64,000 nucleotides of DNA from an uncultured Gammaproteobacteria bacterium (lineage in GTDB: Bacteria > Pseudomonadota > Gammaproteobacteria > UBA6429 > Thiohalophilaceae), in assembly GCA_937967995.1 (NCBI GenBank), contig CALBTB010000009.1, positions 434,001 through 498,000 on the forward strand. Reading direction: 5' to 3'. The position numbers and the translations under genes were made by a program. Of this stretch, positions 10,620 to 18,894 are shown in pieces; the stretch's first letter is position 1; the number at the start of each line of letters is the position of its first letter. Below the pieces are notes generated by a model. That model made no database searches and was not told where the DNA came from. It was given only the letters and a program-made list of their open reading frames with translations.

Positions 10620-11444
10620 ATGAAAAAACTGCTTGTACTATTTATCCTTGGTTTCAGCCTGACCGTCCAGGCCGCGATGATTATTGAAACCATTGACCTG
10701 CGCTATCGGCCGGTCGAGGAAGTCATTCCGATTATTCAGCCCCTGCTGGATGAAGGTGCCAGTGTTACCGGCACTGGTTATAAACTCATCATCAAAAGCA
10801 CGCCGGACAACATTGATGACATTAAAGGGATGATCAAGCAGATTGATTATGATCAGACCCAGTTGTTGATTCATGTCTCAGTCAACAACCGCACTTCCAT
10901 GCAACAAAGCGAGATTTCCGCCGGCGCCCAAATTTCCAATGACAAGGCACGAGTACAAATCGGCGAAACCGACGACAAAGTCAAATACCAGGCAAAAATC
11001 TTCGACAATCGGCATAATCGTCATCAACCGGTGTCCCAGATCGTGCGTGTCAGTGAAGGCTACTGGGCCACCATCCAGATGGGCCAGGCCATTCCGATAG
11101 CAAACCGCATACGCAATCCGGATGGCACCGTTACCGAAACACTGGAGTATCATCAGGTGACGACCGGCTTTAGAGTCAGGCCACGCATCAATGGTTCAAC
11201 GGTCATACTGGATGTAGCACCCCAGTCACAGTCAGTAGATCCCGCCAACAGCGGCAGCATCAATACCTCAGAGTTGCAAACCACCATCTCCGGACCCCTT
11301 GGCGAGTGGATACATCTTGGTGGTACACTTGAACACTCGACCAGCACCGGTTCCGGTATTACTCACCGCACCCGTGTCAGGGAAACAACACATAATCAAA
11401 TCTGGATCAAGGTAGTCAAACCCACCCATGCAACACAAAATTGA
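10620..11444 (+). CDS. Exported truncated secretin-like protein
   Basis: The chosen ATG (10620) gives a clear signal peptide (MKKLLVLFILGFSLTVQA) and a 274-residue protein; a longer frame upstream lies inside the previous gene. Residues about 20-85 resemble the secretin short domain (NolW/N1): an IIETIDLRYRPVEEVIPIIQ start and a terminal KQIDYDQTQLLIHVSV strand. The rest matches the first part of the secretin barrel domain, with VRVSEGYWATIQMGQAIP, TTGFRVRPRINGSTVILDV and a G..IHLGG block. The second half of a secretin barrel is absent, and no type II secretion or pilus gene is nearby. A periplasmic role is likely; function unknown. Confidence 0.75.
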   Translation: MKKLLVLFILGFSLTVQAAMIIETIDLRYRPVEEVIPIIQPLLDEGASVTGTGYKLIIKSTPDNIDDIKGMIKQIDYDQTQLLIHVSVNNRTSMQQSEISAGAQISNDKARVQIGETDDKVKYQAKIFDNRHNRHQPVSQIVRVSEGYWATIQMGQAIPIANRIRNPDGTVTETLEYHQVTTGFRVRPRINGSTVILDVAPQSQSVDPANSGSINTSELQTTISGPLGEWIHLGGTLEHSTSTGSGITHRTRVRETTHNQIWIKVVKPTHATQN

Positions 11445-13242
11445 GTATGTCATCACCCCAACAAACCCCCAGGCACATCTCTTTCACGTACGCTGCACTA
11501 TTCGGGAACCGGATCCATCCGGGCAAATAATCTGGCTGCCGGCCTGGATTCCCGGCAGTTACATGATTCGTGATTTTGCAAAAAACATCGTCACACTGAA
11601 TGCCAGCGCCGCGGGTAACACGATTTCTGTTAATAAACTGGATAAGTCGACCTGGCAATGTGCCGCCTGTGACGGACCACTAATCATCGAATACACGGTG
11701 TACGCATGGGACCTGTCCGTGCGTACGGCCCATCTCGATACCACGCATGGATTTTTTAATGGCAGTAGCGTGTTTGTGGCGGTTAAAGGCCAGGAACATT
11801 TACCCTGCACTGTCGACATTCGCCTACCCGAAGGAAAAGACTTTCAGGACTGGCGCGTGGCCACAACACTTGCCAGTGACGCGATGGGTGAATTTCGCGC
11901 CGGACAATACTATGCGAATAATTACGATGATCTTATCGATCACCCGGTGGAAATGGGAAAATTTGATGTCGTGTCTTTTTCTGTCGGCGACATTCCTCAT
12001 CACATCGTCCTAACGGGTCAGTACCATGCGGATACCGATCGATTACAACGTGACGTGCAAACCGTTTGCAGCAAACATGTCGAACTGTTTAACGGCCTGC
12101 CCGACATCAAACAATACATGTTCCTTTTATATATTGTCGATAACGGTTACGGCGGACTCGAACATCGCAGCTCCACGGCATTGTTATGCAGTCGTGCAGA
12201 CCTGCCGCTACCCGGCATGAAAGAACCGGGCGATCGTTATGTCACCCTGCTTGGCCTGTTTAGCCATGAATACTTTCATACCTGGAACGTCAAGCAAATC
12301 AAACCGCGCGAATTTATTCCTTACGATCTGACACAGGAAACCTACACACGACAGCTGTGGGCTTACGAAGGTATTACATCGTATTATGATGATCTCGGCC
12401 TGGTTCGAAGCGGTGTCATTAACCAGACGACATATTTGAAACTGCTGGGGAAAACCATTACCCGCGTCTTGCGTGGTGAAGGCAGGCTTAAACAATCGAT
12501 TAATGAATCCAGTTTTGATGCCTGGACCAAGTTTTACAAACAGGATGAAAATGCGCCAAACGCGATTGTCAGTTATTACGCCAAAGGCGCATTGTTTGCA
12601 CTATGCCTGGACATGAAAATTCGACAACTCAGTGAGCATAAAAAATCACTCGATGATGTCATGCAACAGCTCTGGCAACAGCACGGCAAAACGCAACAAG
12701 GGACAACAGCGGATACATTCAGCCGTGTTATTGAGGAAACCTGTCAGCTCGATTTACGGGACTTTATGCATCAATACCTCAACGGCACTGAAGATCTGCC
12801 TCTGGCGGAATTACTTGCAAGCATGGGTCTGTCATTAAAATCCAGAGTGGCCGAATCGATGGATGATGCCGGCGGTACACCACCCAGGCCGGATGCGACC
12901 CCTTTGCCGTTTCAGCTTGGTCTCAAACTGTTACCGGATAGCCTGGGCGCGCGCGTGCAACTGGTGCTGGACAATGGTTGTATACAGGATGCCGGTATTG
13001 CAGCCGGTGATGTGATTGTTGCTGTCAATAACCTCAGGACCAGCAGTGAAAATCTTTATGATTTACTGCGTCCGTTCAAGGTTGGCGATAAAGTCACATT
13101 CCACGTGTTTCGACGCGACGAACTCATGACGTTTATTGTGCAACTGACGGCCGCCTGTGATGACGCTTATTATATCGATGTCAGTGATGAGCCGGCACTG
13201 CATGAAAAGCGTAACACATGGCTAAACGAAAAAACGGGTTAA
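11428..13242 (+). CDS. M61 family metallopeptidase with PDZ domain
   Basis: M61 glycyl aminopeptidases are zinc enzymes that remove N-terminal glycine or alanine. The 604-residue protein has an N-terminal beta domain, then the zinc site HEYFHTWNVKQIKP at about residue 280 with the third ligand in YEGITSYYDDL (about 313), and a PDZ domain in the last 130 residues (PFQLGLKLL... DAGIAAGDVIVAVNN). No signal peptide is visible, so it is probably cytoplasmic. The ATG overlaps the end of the secretin-like gene by 17 bases. The 3' end overlaps egtD, on the other strand, by four bases. Confidence 0.9.
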   Translation: MQHKIEYVITPTNPQAHLFHVRCTIREPDPSGQIIWLPAWIPGSYMIRDFAKNIVTLNASAAGNTISVNKLDKSTWQCAACDGPLIIEYTVYAWDLSVRTAHLDTTHGFFNGSSVFVAVKGQEHLPCTVDIRLPEGKDFQDWRVATTLASDAMGEFRAGQYYANNYDDLIDHPVEMGKFDVVSFSVGDIPHHIVLTGQYHADTDRLQRDVQTVCSKHVELFNGLPDIKQYMFLLYIVDNGYGGLEHRSSTALLCSRADLPLPGMKEPGDRYVTLLGLFSHEYFHTWNVKQIKPREFIPYDLTQETYTRQLWAYEGITSYYDDLGLVRSGVINQTTYLKLLGKTITRVLRGEGRLKQSINESSFDAWTKFYKQDENAPNAIVSYYAKGALFALCLDMKIRQLSEHKKSLDDVMQQLWQQHGKTQQGTTADTFSRVIEETCQLDLRDFMHQYLNGTEDLPLAELLASMGLSLKSRVAESMDDAGGTPPRPDATPLPFQLGLKLLPDSLGARVQLVLDNGCIQDAGIAAGDVIVAVNNLRTSSENLYDLLRPFKVGDKVTFHVFRRDELMTFIVQLTAACDDAYYIDVSDEPALHEKRNTWLNEKTG

Positions 13243-14213
13243 GCTGATGGTTTTTCAAAATAGTGGACACTGAATAATCCGGCATCGTCGGTCCAGGCAT
13301 AAACGGGATTAAAGCCTGCTTGTGTGGCCATGCCCTGAAATTCAGCCAGCGTATATTTGTACGAATTCTCGGTGTGAATGGTTTCACCACGAGTAAACGC
13401 GATCTGTTCATCACTGATGTTCACCGTCTGATCGGTCGTACTGACCAGATGCATTTCAATGCGACCCCGTTGCTGATTATAAAAAGCATGATGATCGAAA
13501 TTATCCAGATCAAAATCCGCGTCCAGTTCCCGATTGATTCGTCTTAACAGGTTCAGGTTAAATTCCGCAGTAACACCCTGCTCATCATTATAAGCCTTGT
13601 CCAGAATGCGTTTGTCTTTTTTCAGGTCCACGCCAATCAGCATCGCACCATCATCGCCAACCGCATCGGAGACATGCGACATGAATTCAACCGCCTCTTT
13701 GGGTTCAAAGTTTCCGATGCTTGAACCGGGAAAGAAAGCCAGCTTGCGTATATCGTCGGGACAGAACGGCAACTCCAGTGGCCGCGTGTAATCAATGCAG
13801 GCGGCATGAATATCCAGCCATGGATAATCATCAGACAGGGCCTGTGCCGAGGCCTTGAGAAAATGTTTGGAAATATCCATTGGCACATAGGCCGATGGCT
13901 TAATGGTATCCAGCAAGAGCTTGATTTTTTCACAACTGCCGCTGCCCGGTTCGATAACATAGACGTTATCACCAATCAGATCAGCGATTTGTGCTGCATG
14001 ATTCTTCAGAATTCGTTGTTCCGTGCGTGTGGGATAATACTCATCACTTTCACAAATCTGTTCAAACAGTCGGGAACCGGCCTCATCATAAAAAAATTTC
14101 GGTGCGATCTGTTTCGGACTGGATTGTAAACCGTTTATCACTTCGGAATAAAAGTCAGCCGGTTTGGGATGGTAATCATAAAACCGTATCTGGGCGGCAG
14201 CACTTTGTGTCAT
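13239..14213 (-). CDS. egtD: L-histidine N(alpha)-methyltransferase EgtD
   Basis: EgtD uses three S-adenosylmethionine molecules to convert histidine to hercynine, the first step of ergothioneine synthesis. The 324-residue protein has the family opening FYDEAGSRLFEQICESDEYYPTRTE, the SAM-binding loop EPGSGSCEKIKLLLD and the FFPGSSIGNF block. The ATG comes immediately after the egtB stop codon, with no gap, so translation is very likely coupled. EgtA, EgtC and a dedicated EgtE are not in the window, consistent with the shorter bacterial route in which EgtB may use cysteine or gamma-glutamylcysteine and the C-S lyase is encoded elsewhere. Confidence 0.92.
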   Translation of the reverse strand: MTQSAAAQIRFYDYHPKPADFYSEVINGLQSSPKQIAPKFFYDEAGSRLFEQICESDEYYPTRTEQRILKNHAAQIADLIGDNVYVIEPGSGSCEKIKLLLDTIKPSAYVPMDISKHFLKASAQALSDDYPWLDIHAACIDYTRPLELPFCPDDIRKLAFFPGSSIGNFEPKEAVEFMSHVSDAVGDDGAMLIGVDLKKDKRILDKAYNDEQGVTAEFNLNLLRRINRELDADFDLDNFDHHAFYNQQRGRIEMHLVSTTDQTVNISDEQIAFTRGETIHTENSYKYTLAEFQGMATQAGFNPVYAWTDDAGLFSVHYFEKPSA

Positions 14214-15494
14214 TTACATATCCTCCGCCAGCCGGATACCACTGAATTGCCAGCGATCACCGGGATAAAAGAAATTGCGGTATGTCGCCCGAATATGGTT
14301 ATGTGGTGTGACACAGGAACCGCCGCGCAAGACCATTTGCGAACTCATAAACTTGCCGTTGTATTCACCCAGCGCACCACGATCCGCTTTGTAACCTGGA
14401 TAACCGCAATAGGATGACTGCGTCCATTCCCACACATCACCATAAAACTGTGACAGCCCGCTGCGGCTGGTTGCACAGGGTTGCAACAAACCCGTGTCCC
14501 GCAGGTTCCCTTCGACTGGTAATGTCGCCGCGACGACTTCCCACTCGGCTTCCGTGGGTAAACGTCGGTTCCGCCAACTGGCGTACGCAGCGGCTTCAAA
14601 CTGGCTGACATGTGAAACCGGCGCATGCATATCGAGCGGACGTAACCCGCCCAGAGTCATTTCGTACCAGCCATCAGCGTGCTTTTCCCAGTACAACGGT
14701 GCCTGCCAGTTATTGCTCTGTACGGTTTTCCAGCCATCGGACAACCAGTGTTGCGGTTGCCGATATCCACCGGCGTCGATAAATTCAAGATATTCCGCGT
14801 TTGACACCAGGCGCGTCGCGATACGAAATGCTTCAAGATAGGTTTTGTGACGCGGCGTTTCGTTGTCATACACGAAACCATCATTACCATTTGCACCGAT
14901 CTCATAAAGTCCGCCCGGTTGTTCATGCCAGTCCAGTGCAACAACCTGTTCAGACTCAGGTATCGGTAAATCCCGATACACCGGTTTCAATGGATTGTGT
15001 GCAAAGATATGTTTGATATCGGTCAGCATTAACTCCTGATGCTGTTGTTCATGGTAAATACCGATGTGACAGCGGCGGTGAATTTCATCACGCTGCACGT
15101 GTTGTGTCTCTGCCAGCAGATCAAGCATCGCTTCATCGACATAACGCCGATAACTCATAACCTCATCAACAGTCGGACGTGACAGCAGGCCACGCTGCGG
15201 TCGCGGATAAAATTCGCCGACCTGTTCGTAATAGGAATTGAACAGAAATTCGTATTGCGGGTGAAAAGGTTGAAAATCTTTCTGATACGGTTTCAGTATA
15301 AATGTTTCAAAAAACCAGCTGGTATGGGCCAGATGCCATTTGACTGGACTGACATCGGGCATGGTCTGAATGACAAAATCTTCCGTCGCCAACGGTTCGC
15401 AGAGCGTGTGCGAGTCCTGCCGTATCTGTGCGTAACGATGCCTAATATTTTCTTGATCACTGAGATGGCGTGTGTCAGGGGCCTGTTCTGCCAT
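14214..15494 (-). CDS. egtB: Ergothioneine synthase EgtB (sulfoxide synthase)
   Basis: EgtB is a non-haem iron enzyme that joins a thiol substrate to hercynine and oxidises it to a sulfoxide. The N-terminal DinB-like part supplies the iron ligands: WHLAHTSWFFETF and HEQQHQELMLTD, the latter near residue 150. The C-terminal half is a formylglycine-generating-enzyme-like fold (RLPTEAEWEVVAATL, WEWTQSSY, LRGGSCVT). I chose the ATG at 15494 (426 residues) because AAGGGA precedes it; starts at 15515 and 15533 lack one. OvoA is unlikely since the methyltransferase is a separate gene. It lies 55 bases after the unknown gene downstream of dsrS. Confidence 0.92.
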   Translation of the reverse strand: MAEQAPDTRHLSDQENIRHRYAQIRQDSHTLCEPLATEDFVIQTMPDVSPVKWHLAHTSWFFETFILKPYQKDFQPFHPQYEFLFNSYYEQVGEFYPRPQRGLLSRPTVDEVMSYRRYVDEAMLDLLAETQHVQRDEIHRRCHIGIYHEQQHQELMLTDIKHIFAHNPLKPVYRDLPIPESEQVVALDWHEQPGGLYEIGANGNDGFVYDNETPRHKTYLEAFRIATRLVSNAEYLEFIDAGGYRQPQHWLSDGWKTVQSNNWQAPLYWEKHADGWYEMTLGGLRPLDMHAPVSHVSQFEAAAYASWRNRRLPTEAEWEVVAATLPVEGNLRDTGLLQPCATSRSGLSQFYGDVWEWTQSSYCGYPGYKADRGALGEYNGKFMSSQMVLRGGSCVTPHNHIRATYRNFFYPGDRWQFSGIRLAEDM

Positions 15495-15549
15495 GAGATT
15501 GTCCCTTGTTTTCATTAACCGACAGCATATCACTGATACGGTTCCCGAT

Positions 15550-16089
15550 TTATGACATCACTGTGCTGCTGGTCACTTCAAATTGTGCAAAGGCCGGTTC
15601 CAGCCAACGATAACACAGTGATTTGGCCATATTTTGCGCGGCTTCACTGTCAGCGAATTTCTGAATCAGTGTCGCCAACACACTGACTTTTACTGAGGTT
15701 GCACTGTAATGCTGGGCCAGTTTGTCCATGACATTATTGTCGCCAGGACGCACTGTCGGCATGGTATAGGCCAGTGTTTGAATGGATTCAAAACGCAGCT
15801 TGGAAAAGACCGGACGCAATTTGATTCGAATTTCATTGCGCACCAGGTTTGTAACGACCCAGGTGATGTTTTGTAATGCATCCAGCAGATCGGTTTCAAT
15901 ACCACCATGTTGTATAAAAAAATCCACGGCAGGGAAATAACCCAGATGATTTTGCCGCTCGTAAGCCACGACCTGACGTGCCATTTCATCACCCACAACG
16001 ACGGGCGACGCAGCCAGGTGCCGCTCGAGTGATTCCATCGGCACATCCACCTTCATCGATAATGCAATTTGCGTAAACTGCAAACCCAT
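15550..16089 (-). CDS. Unknown protein coupled to dsrS
   Basis: I do not recognise this 179-residue protein. It has no signal peptide or clear membrane segment and reads as mostly helical, with a hydrophobic core around ALQNITWVVTNLVRNEIRIKL (shown in part; about residues 72-92) and only one cysteine. The ATG shares one base with the dsrS stop codon (TAATG), so both are very probably made together. Its position suggests a partner of DsrS. No catalytic motif is visible. Confidence 0.75.
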   Translation of the reverse strand: MGLQFTQIALSMKVDVPMESLERHLAASPVVVGDEMARQVVAYERQNHLGYFPAVDFFIQHGGIETDLLDALQNITWVVTNLVRNEIRIKLRPVFSKLRFESIQTLAYTMPTVRPGDNNVMDKLAQHYSATSVKVSVLATLIQKFADSEAAQNMAKSLCYRWLEPAFAQFEVTSSTVMS

Positions 16090-17228
16090 TAATTCGAAGC
16101 TTTACCGGATAACTGATTTATGTGTTGAGTTAATGGTGTGACAACCGGCTCCAATTTGCGGCGCATCACACTGCCAACTGCATCGGTGCGGGCAAAAATC
16201 GGCGCAACCAGTTGTTCGCCAACACAAGACAGCACAAACAGGCTTTCCAGTAATGGTCGCGCATCCGGAATTGTTTCCAGCAATTGCTCGATGTGCGATC
16301 TGTAAACACAACTGTCCGGTGTTGTACAAAACTGAGTGGCTTCGTTGAGGATCTGATCGATTTCACGGCGTTTTTCGTTATGTGGCCTGATGGCCGAGAA
16401 ATACGTTTCAAAAGATTCAAACAGGGCAACGACGACATCCTGGTTAGCGGGTTTCTTGAGAACGGTATCCACTGTTTTCAGGTAGGCCTGCCCCGCTGCC
16501 GTCAACATTTGCCGCAGCGTATTCGCCAGTGTATTGCCCTGCTTCGCTAATGACTGTAATTGTGAATCCCACTCCGCGAATTGCGAATGTTCGACCGCCT
16601 CCTGTGGCAAATCATGCGGTATCGACATCAGGAATCCGACCAGATAGGCATTTTTTCGTTGTGCCTTCTTCCACAAATCCAGTCGTGCGTCTTCATCGAT
16701 GAGTCCGGGCTGCAATACCAGACGCACGGATTCAATCATATTGCGGGGCTCTTCTTCAAAAGGCAGGAACTCAATCAGAAATTCCGCCAGTACCGGGCCC
16801 ATCTGTCCCTGCACCACTTCTTCCCGGTTCAGCATGCGACGCGCATTGTCTGAATTCGGCATGGCCCACCAGGCACGTCGTGCAATTTCATCCGTAATAC
16901 CGGAAGCACCGACAACCGCCACCACGGCTTCAGGTTCACCCAGCTTTAGCAGGCTTTCGAGACTTTCGGAGCGTGCCTGCCCCATGCGTGTCCAGCGTTT
17001 GAGAAATACCGGGTAACCACCCGGCGAACCCAGTACATGGCTGGACAGGGTTTCCTTTACCCGCCGCACGTATAATTCATCCTTGCAGTTCGGGTTGAGC
17101 TGAATTTTGGCCTCACCTTTTTCGGTCAGACCGTAAACGATCATTTTTCCTTCATCAATTCTTACGGCCTGCAAGGACTGATTAAGTAATACATTCAGCC
17201 GAAGGCTGTCTTCCTGTGACAACTGCAT
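16089..17228 (-). CDS. dsrS: DsrS-like protein
   Basis: The 379-residue protein matches what I recall of DsrS, a soluble cytoplasmic protein first found at the end of the dsr sulfur-oxidation cluster of Allochromatium vinosum. Recognisable blocks are SPGGYPVFLKRWTRMGQ (about 68-84), GEPEAVVAVVGASGITDE, RRAWWAMP, MGPVLAEFLIEFLPFEEEPR and KPANQDVVVALFE. DsrS has no assigned enzymatic activity. No other dsr gene of the core set is in the window, so the protein here is outside that cluster. It starts five bases after the sppA stop. The name rests on recalled family similarity, not a search. Confidence 0.7.
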   Translation of the reverse strand: MQLSQEDSLRLNVLLNQSLQAVRIDEGKMIVYGLTEKGEAKIQLNPNCKDELYVRRVKETLSSHVLGSPGGYPVFLKRWTRMGQARSESLESLLKLGEPEAVVAVVGASGITDEIARRAWWAMPNSDNARRMLNREEVVQGQMGPVLAEFLIEFLPFEEEPRNMIESVRLVLQPGLIDEDARLDLWKKAQRKNAYLVGFLMSIPHDLPQEAVEHSQFAEWDSQLQSLAKQGNTLANTLRQMLTAAGQAYLKTVDTVLKKPANQDVVVALFESFETYFSAIRPHNEKRREIDQILNEATQFCTTPDSCVYRSHIEQLLETIPDARPLLESLFVLSCVGEQLVAPIFARTDAVGSVMRRKLEPVVTPLTQHINQLSGKASN

Positions 17229-17233
17229 ACCAC

Positions 17234-18205
17234 TTACCGCAATCCCGATTGATTCAGATTCATGATCTCCGCCAGCTTGCTGGCCATGGACGCACCCAGC
17301 CGATCGGCAAAGGCTTCCAGGAAATTTGGCTGCGGTGTGTAATCGACAATTTCTTCCGCCTTGATGATTTCACGTGCCACGTAACTGCTGCTACCCAGCG
17401 CATCAACCAGCCCCAGCCTGACACTCTCTTCACCGGTCCAGATCAAACCGCTGTATAACTTGTCATTGTCATTCAGCTTTTCACCGCGCCCGGCTTTGAC
17501 GACATCAATAAATTGCTGATGCACGTTTTTCAGCATGGCCGTAACATGCTCGACTTCTTCCTTGCGTTGCGGCGAAAACGGATCCAGAAAACCCTTGTTT
17601 TCACCCGCCGTGTATAAACGCCGTTCGATACCCAGCTTGTCCATCGCGTCGACAAATCCAAACCCGTTCATGACCACACCTATAGAGCCTACCAGGCTGG
17701 CCTTATCGGCATAAATTTCATCCGCTGCGGCCGCGATGTAATAACCGCCAGATGCACACACATCGGCAATCACCGCATAGACTTTTTTATCCGGATACTT
17801 CTGTCGTAAACGTTTGATTTCGTCATTTACATAACCGGCCTGAACCGGGCTGCCACCGGGGCTGTTAATGCGCAAAATGATGCCCATGGCATCCTTGTTT
17901 TTGAACGCATTGCGCAGGCCAGTGACCAGTCGATCGGCACTGGAAGGTGAATTGGGTGCAATCACACCGGCAACCTCGATCAGTGCCGTATGTTTTCCTG
18001 TCGACAGTTTCTTGGACGCATCACCACTGCCCGATACCCACATTACAATGAACACTAACAATAAATAAGCAAGGAAGATCGCCTTGAAAAATGCATTCCA
18101 GCGTCGAGTCCGACGTTGTTCATTCAGCGACGCGAAAACCAGTTTGGTCAGTACGTCCTGTTGCCATTGCGGGTCACTACTGTTCGCATTTTGTTGATCG
18201 CTCAT
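17234..18205 (-). CDS. sppA: Signal peptide peptidase SppA (36K type)
   Basis: SppA degrades leftover signal peptides in the membrane. The 323-residue protein is the short, single-domain S49 type: one membrane anchor at about residues 42-58 (FLAYLLLVFIVMWV), then the protease domain. The catalytic serine is in CASGGYY (S152) and the general-base lysine in TAGENKGFLDPF (K204); their spacing of 52 equals that of the Bacillus SppA dyad. LRINSPGGSPVQ and LVGSIGVV are the other family blocks. It sits 15 bases after the HAD gene and five before dsrS, in one co-directional run. Confidence 0.93.
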   Translation of the reverse strand: MSDQQNANSSDPQWQQDVLTKLVFASLNEQRRTRRWNAFFKAIFLAYLLLVFIVMWVSGSGDASKKLSTGKHTALIEVAGVIAPNSPSSADRLVTGLRNAFKNKDAMGIILRINSPGGSPVQAGYVNDEIKRLRQKYPDKKVYAVIADVCASGGYYIAAAADEIYADKASLVGSIGVVMNGFGFVDAMDKLGIERRLYTAGENKGFLDPFSPQRKEEVEHVTAMLKNVHQQFIDVVKAGRGEKLNDNDKLYSGLIWTGEESVRLGLVDALGSSSYVAREIIKAEEIVDYTPQPNFLEAFADRLGASMASKLAEIMNLNQSGLR

Positions 18206-18220
18206 CGTCGTGTTTGTCCT

Positions 18221-18889
18221 CTATGATTCATGACTAACATACCGGTTAATCCAGGAATGTAATTGGTTTGTATTATCCACACAAGCCAGCGGTTTGTGTT
18301 GCAGTAATCTGTCGCGTGAATGCACCCCATAACTCACGGCAACCGAATGTGTTCCCGCATTACTGGCCATGAGGAGATCATATTCGGTATCCCCGATCAT
18401 GACCGCATGTTCCGGCTCCACACCAAAATAATCGATCAGTTCATCCAGCATCTGCGGGTGTGGTTTGGAACGCGTTTCATCCGCACAACGTGTGGCATGA
18501 AACAGCTCCCTGACGCCGCTTTGCTGCAGGGCATGTTCGAGGCCCACCCGGCCCTTGCCAGTGGCGATTGCCAGAAAATACCCGGTGTCATTCAGCGCCA
18601 GTAACATTTCATGTACGCCATCAAACAGTTCACTGGGCGTTTGATCTTCATGCAGAAAATGATGCCGGTAGCCGTCCACCAGTTTCTGCAGGCTCGCTTC
18701 GTCGCCATCCGGAAACAGTGCATGCAGTGCTTCCCTCAGACCCAGGCCAATGACGTTTTTGAGTTGTTCATTATCGCGTTCCGGCAGACCGGCATCGTGA
18801 ATCGCCGCGCGCAGGCAGTTCACGATACGGGTTTCGGAATCCATCAGGGTCCCGTCCCAGTCAAATACGAGTAATTTCTTGCTGTACAT
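18221..18889 (-). CDS. HAD-family phosphatase (phosphoglycolate phosphatase-like)
   Basis: This is a 222-residue HAD-IA hydrolase with all four motifs: FDWDGTLMDSE (nucleophile D11 and acid/base D13 region), a threonine in AIATGKGR, a lysine in RSKPHPQMLDEL and the acidic pair in MIGDTEYDLLMA. A helical cap domain lies between motifs I and II. The substrate cannot be read from sequence; homologs next to rluC are often called phosphoglycolate phosphatase-like. It starts five bases after rluC ends. Confidence 0.9.
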   Translation of the reverse strand: MYSKKLLVFDWDGTLMDSETRIVNCLRAAIHDAGLPERDNEQLKNVIGLGLREALHALFPDGDEASLQKLVDGYRHHFLHEDQTPSELFDGVHEMLLALNDTGYFLAIATGKGRVGLEHALQQSGVRELFHATRCADETRSKPHPQMLDELIDYFGVEPEHAVMIGDTEYDLLMASNAGTHSVAVSYGVHSRDRLLQHKPLACVDNTNQLHSWINRYVSHES

Positions 18890-18894
18890 GGGGT

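Noticed and set aside
14214..15533. OvoA (ovothiol synthase) rather than EgtB
   Set aside because: OvoA carries a C-terminal methyltransferase domain; here the protein ends after the FGE-like domain and a separate EgtD-type methyltransferase follows.
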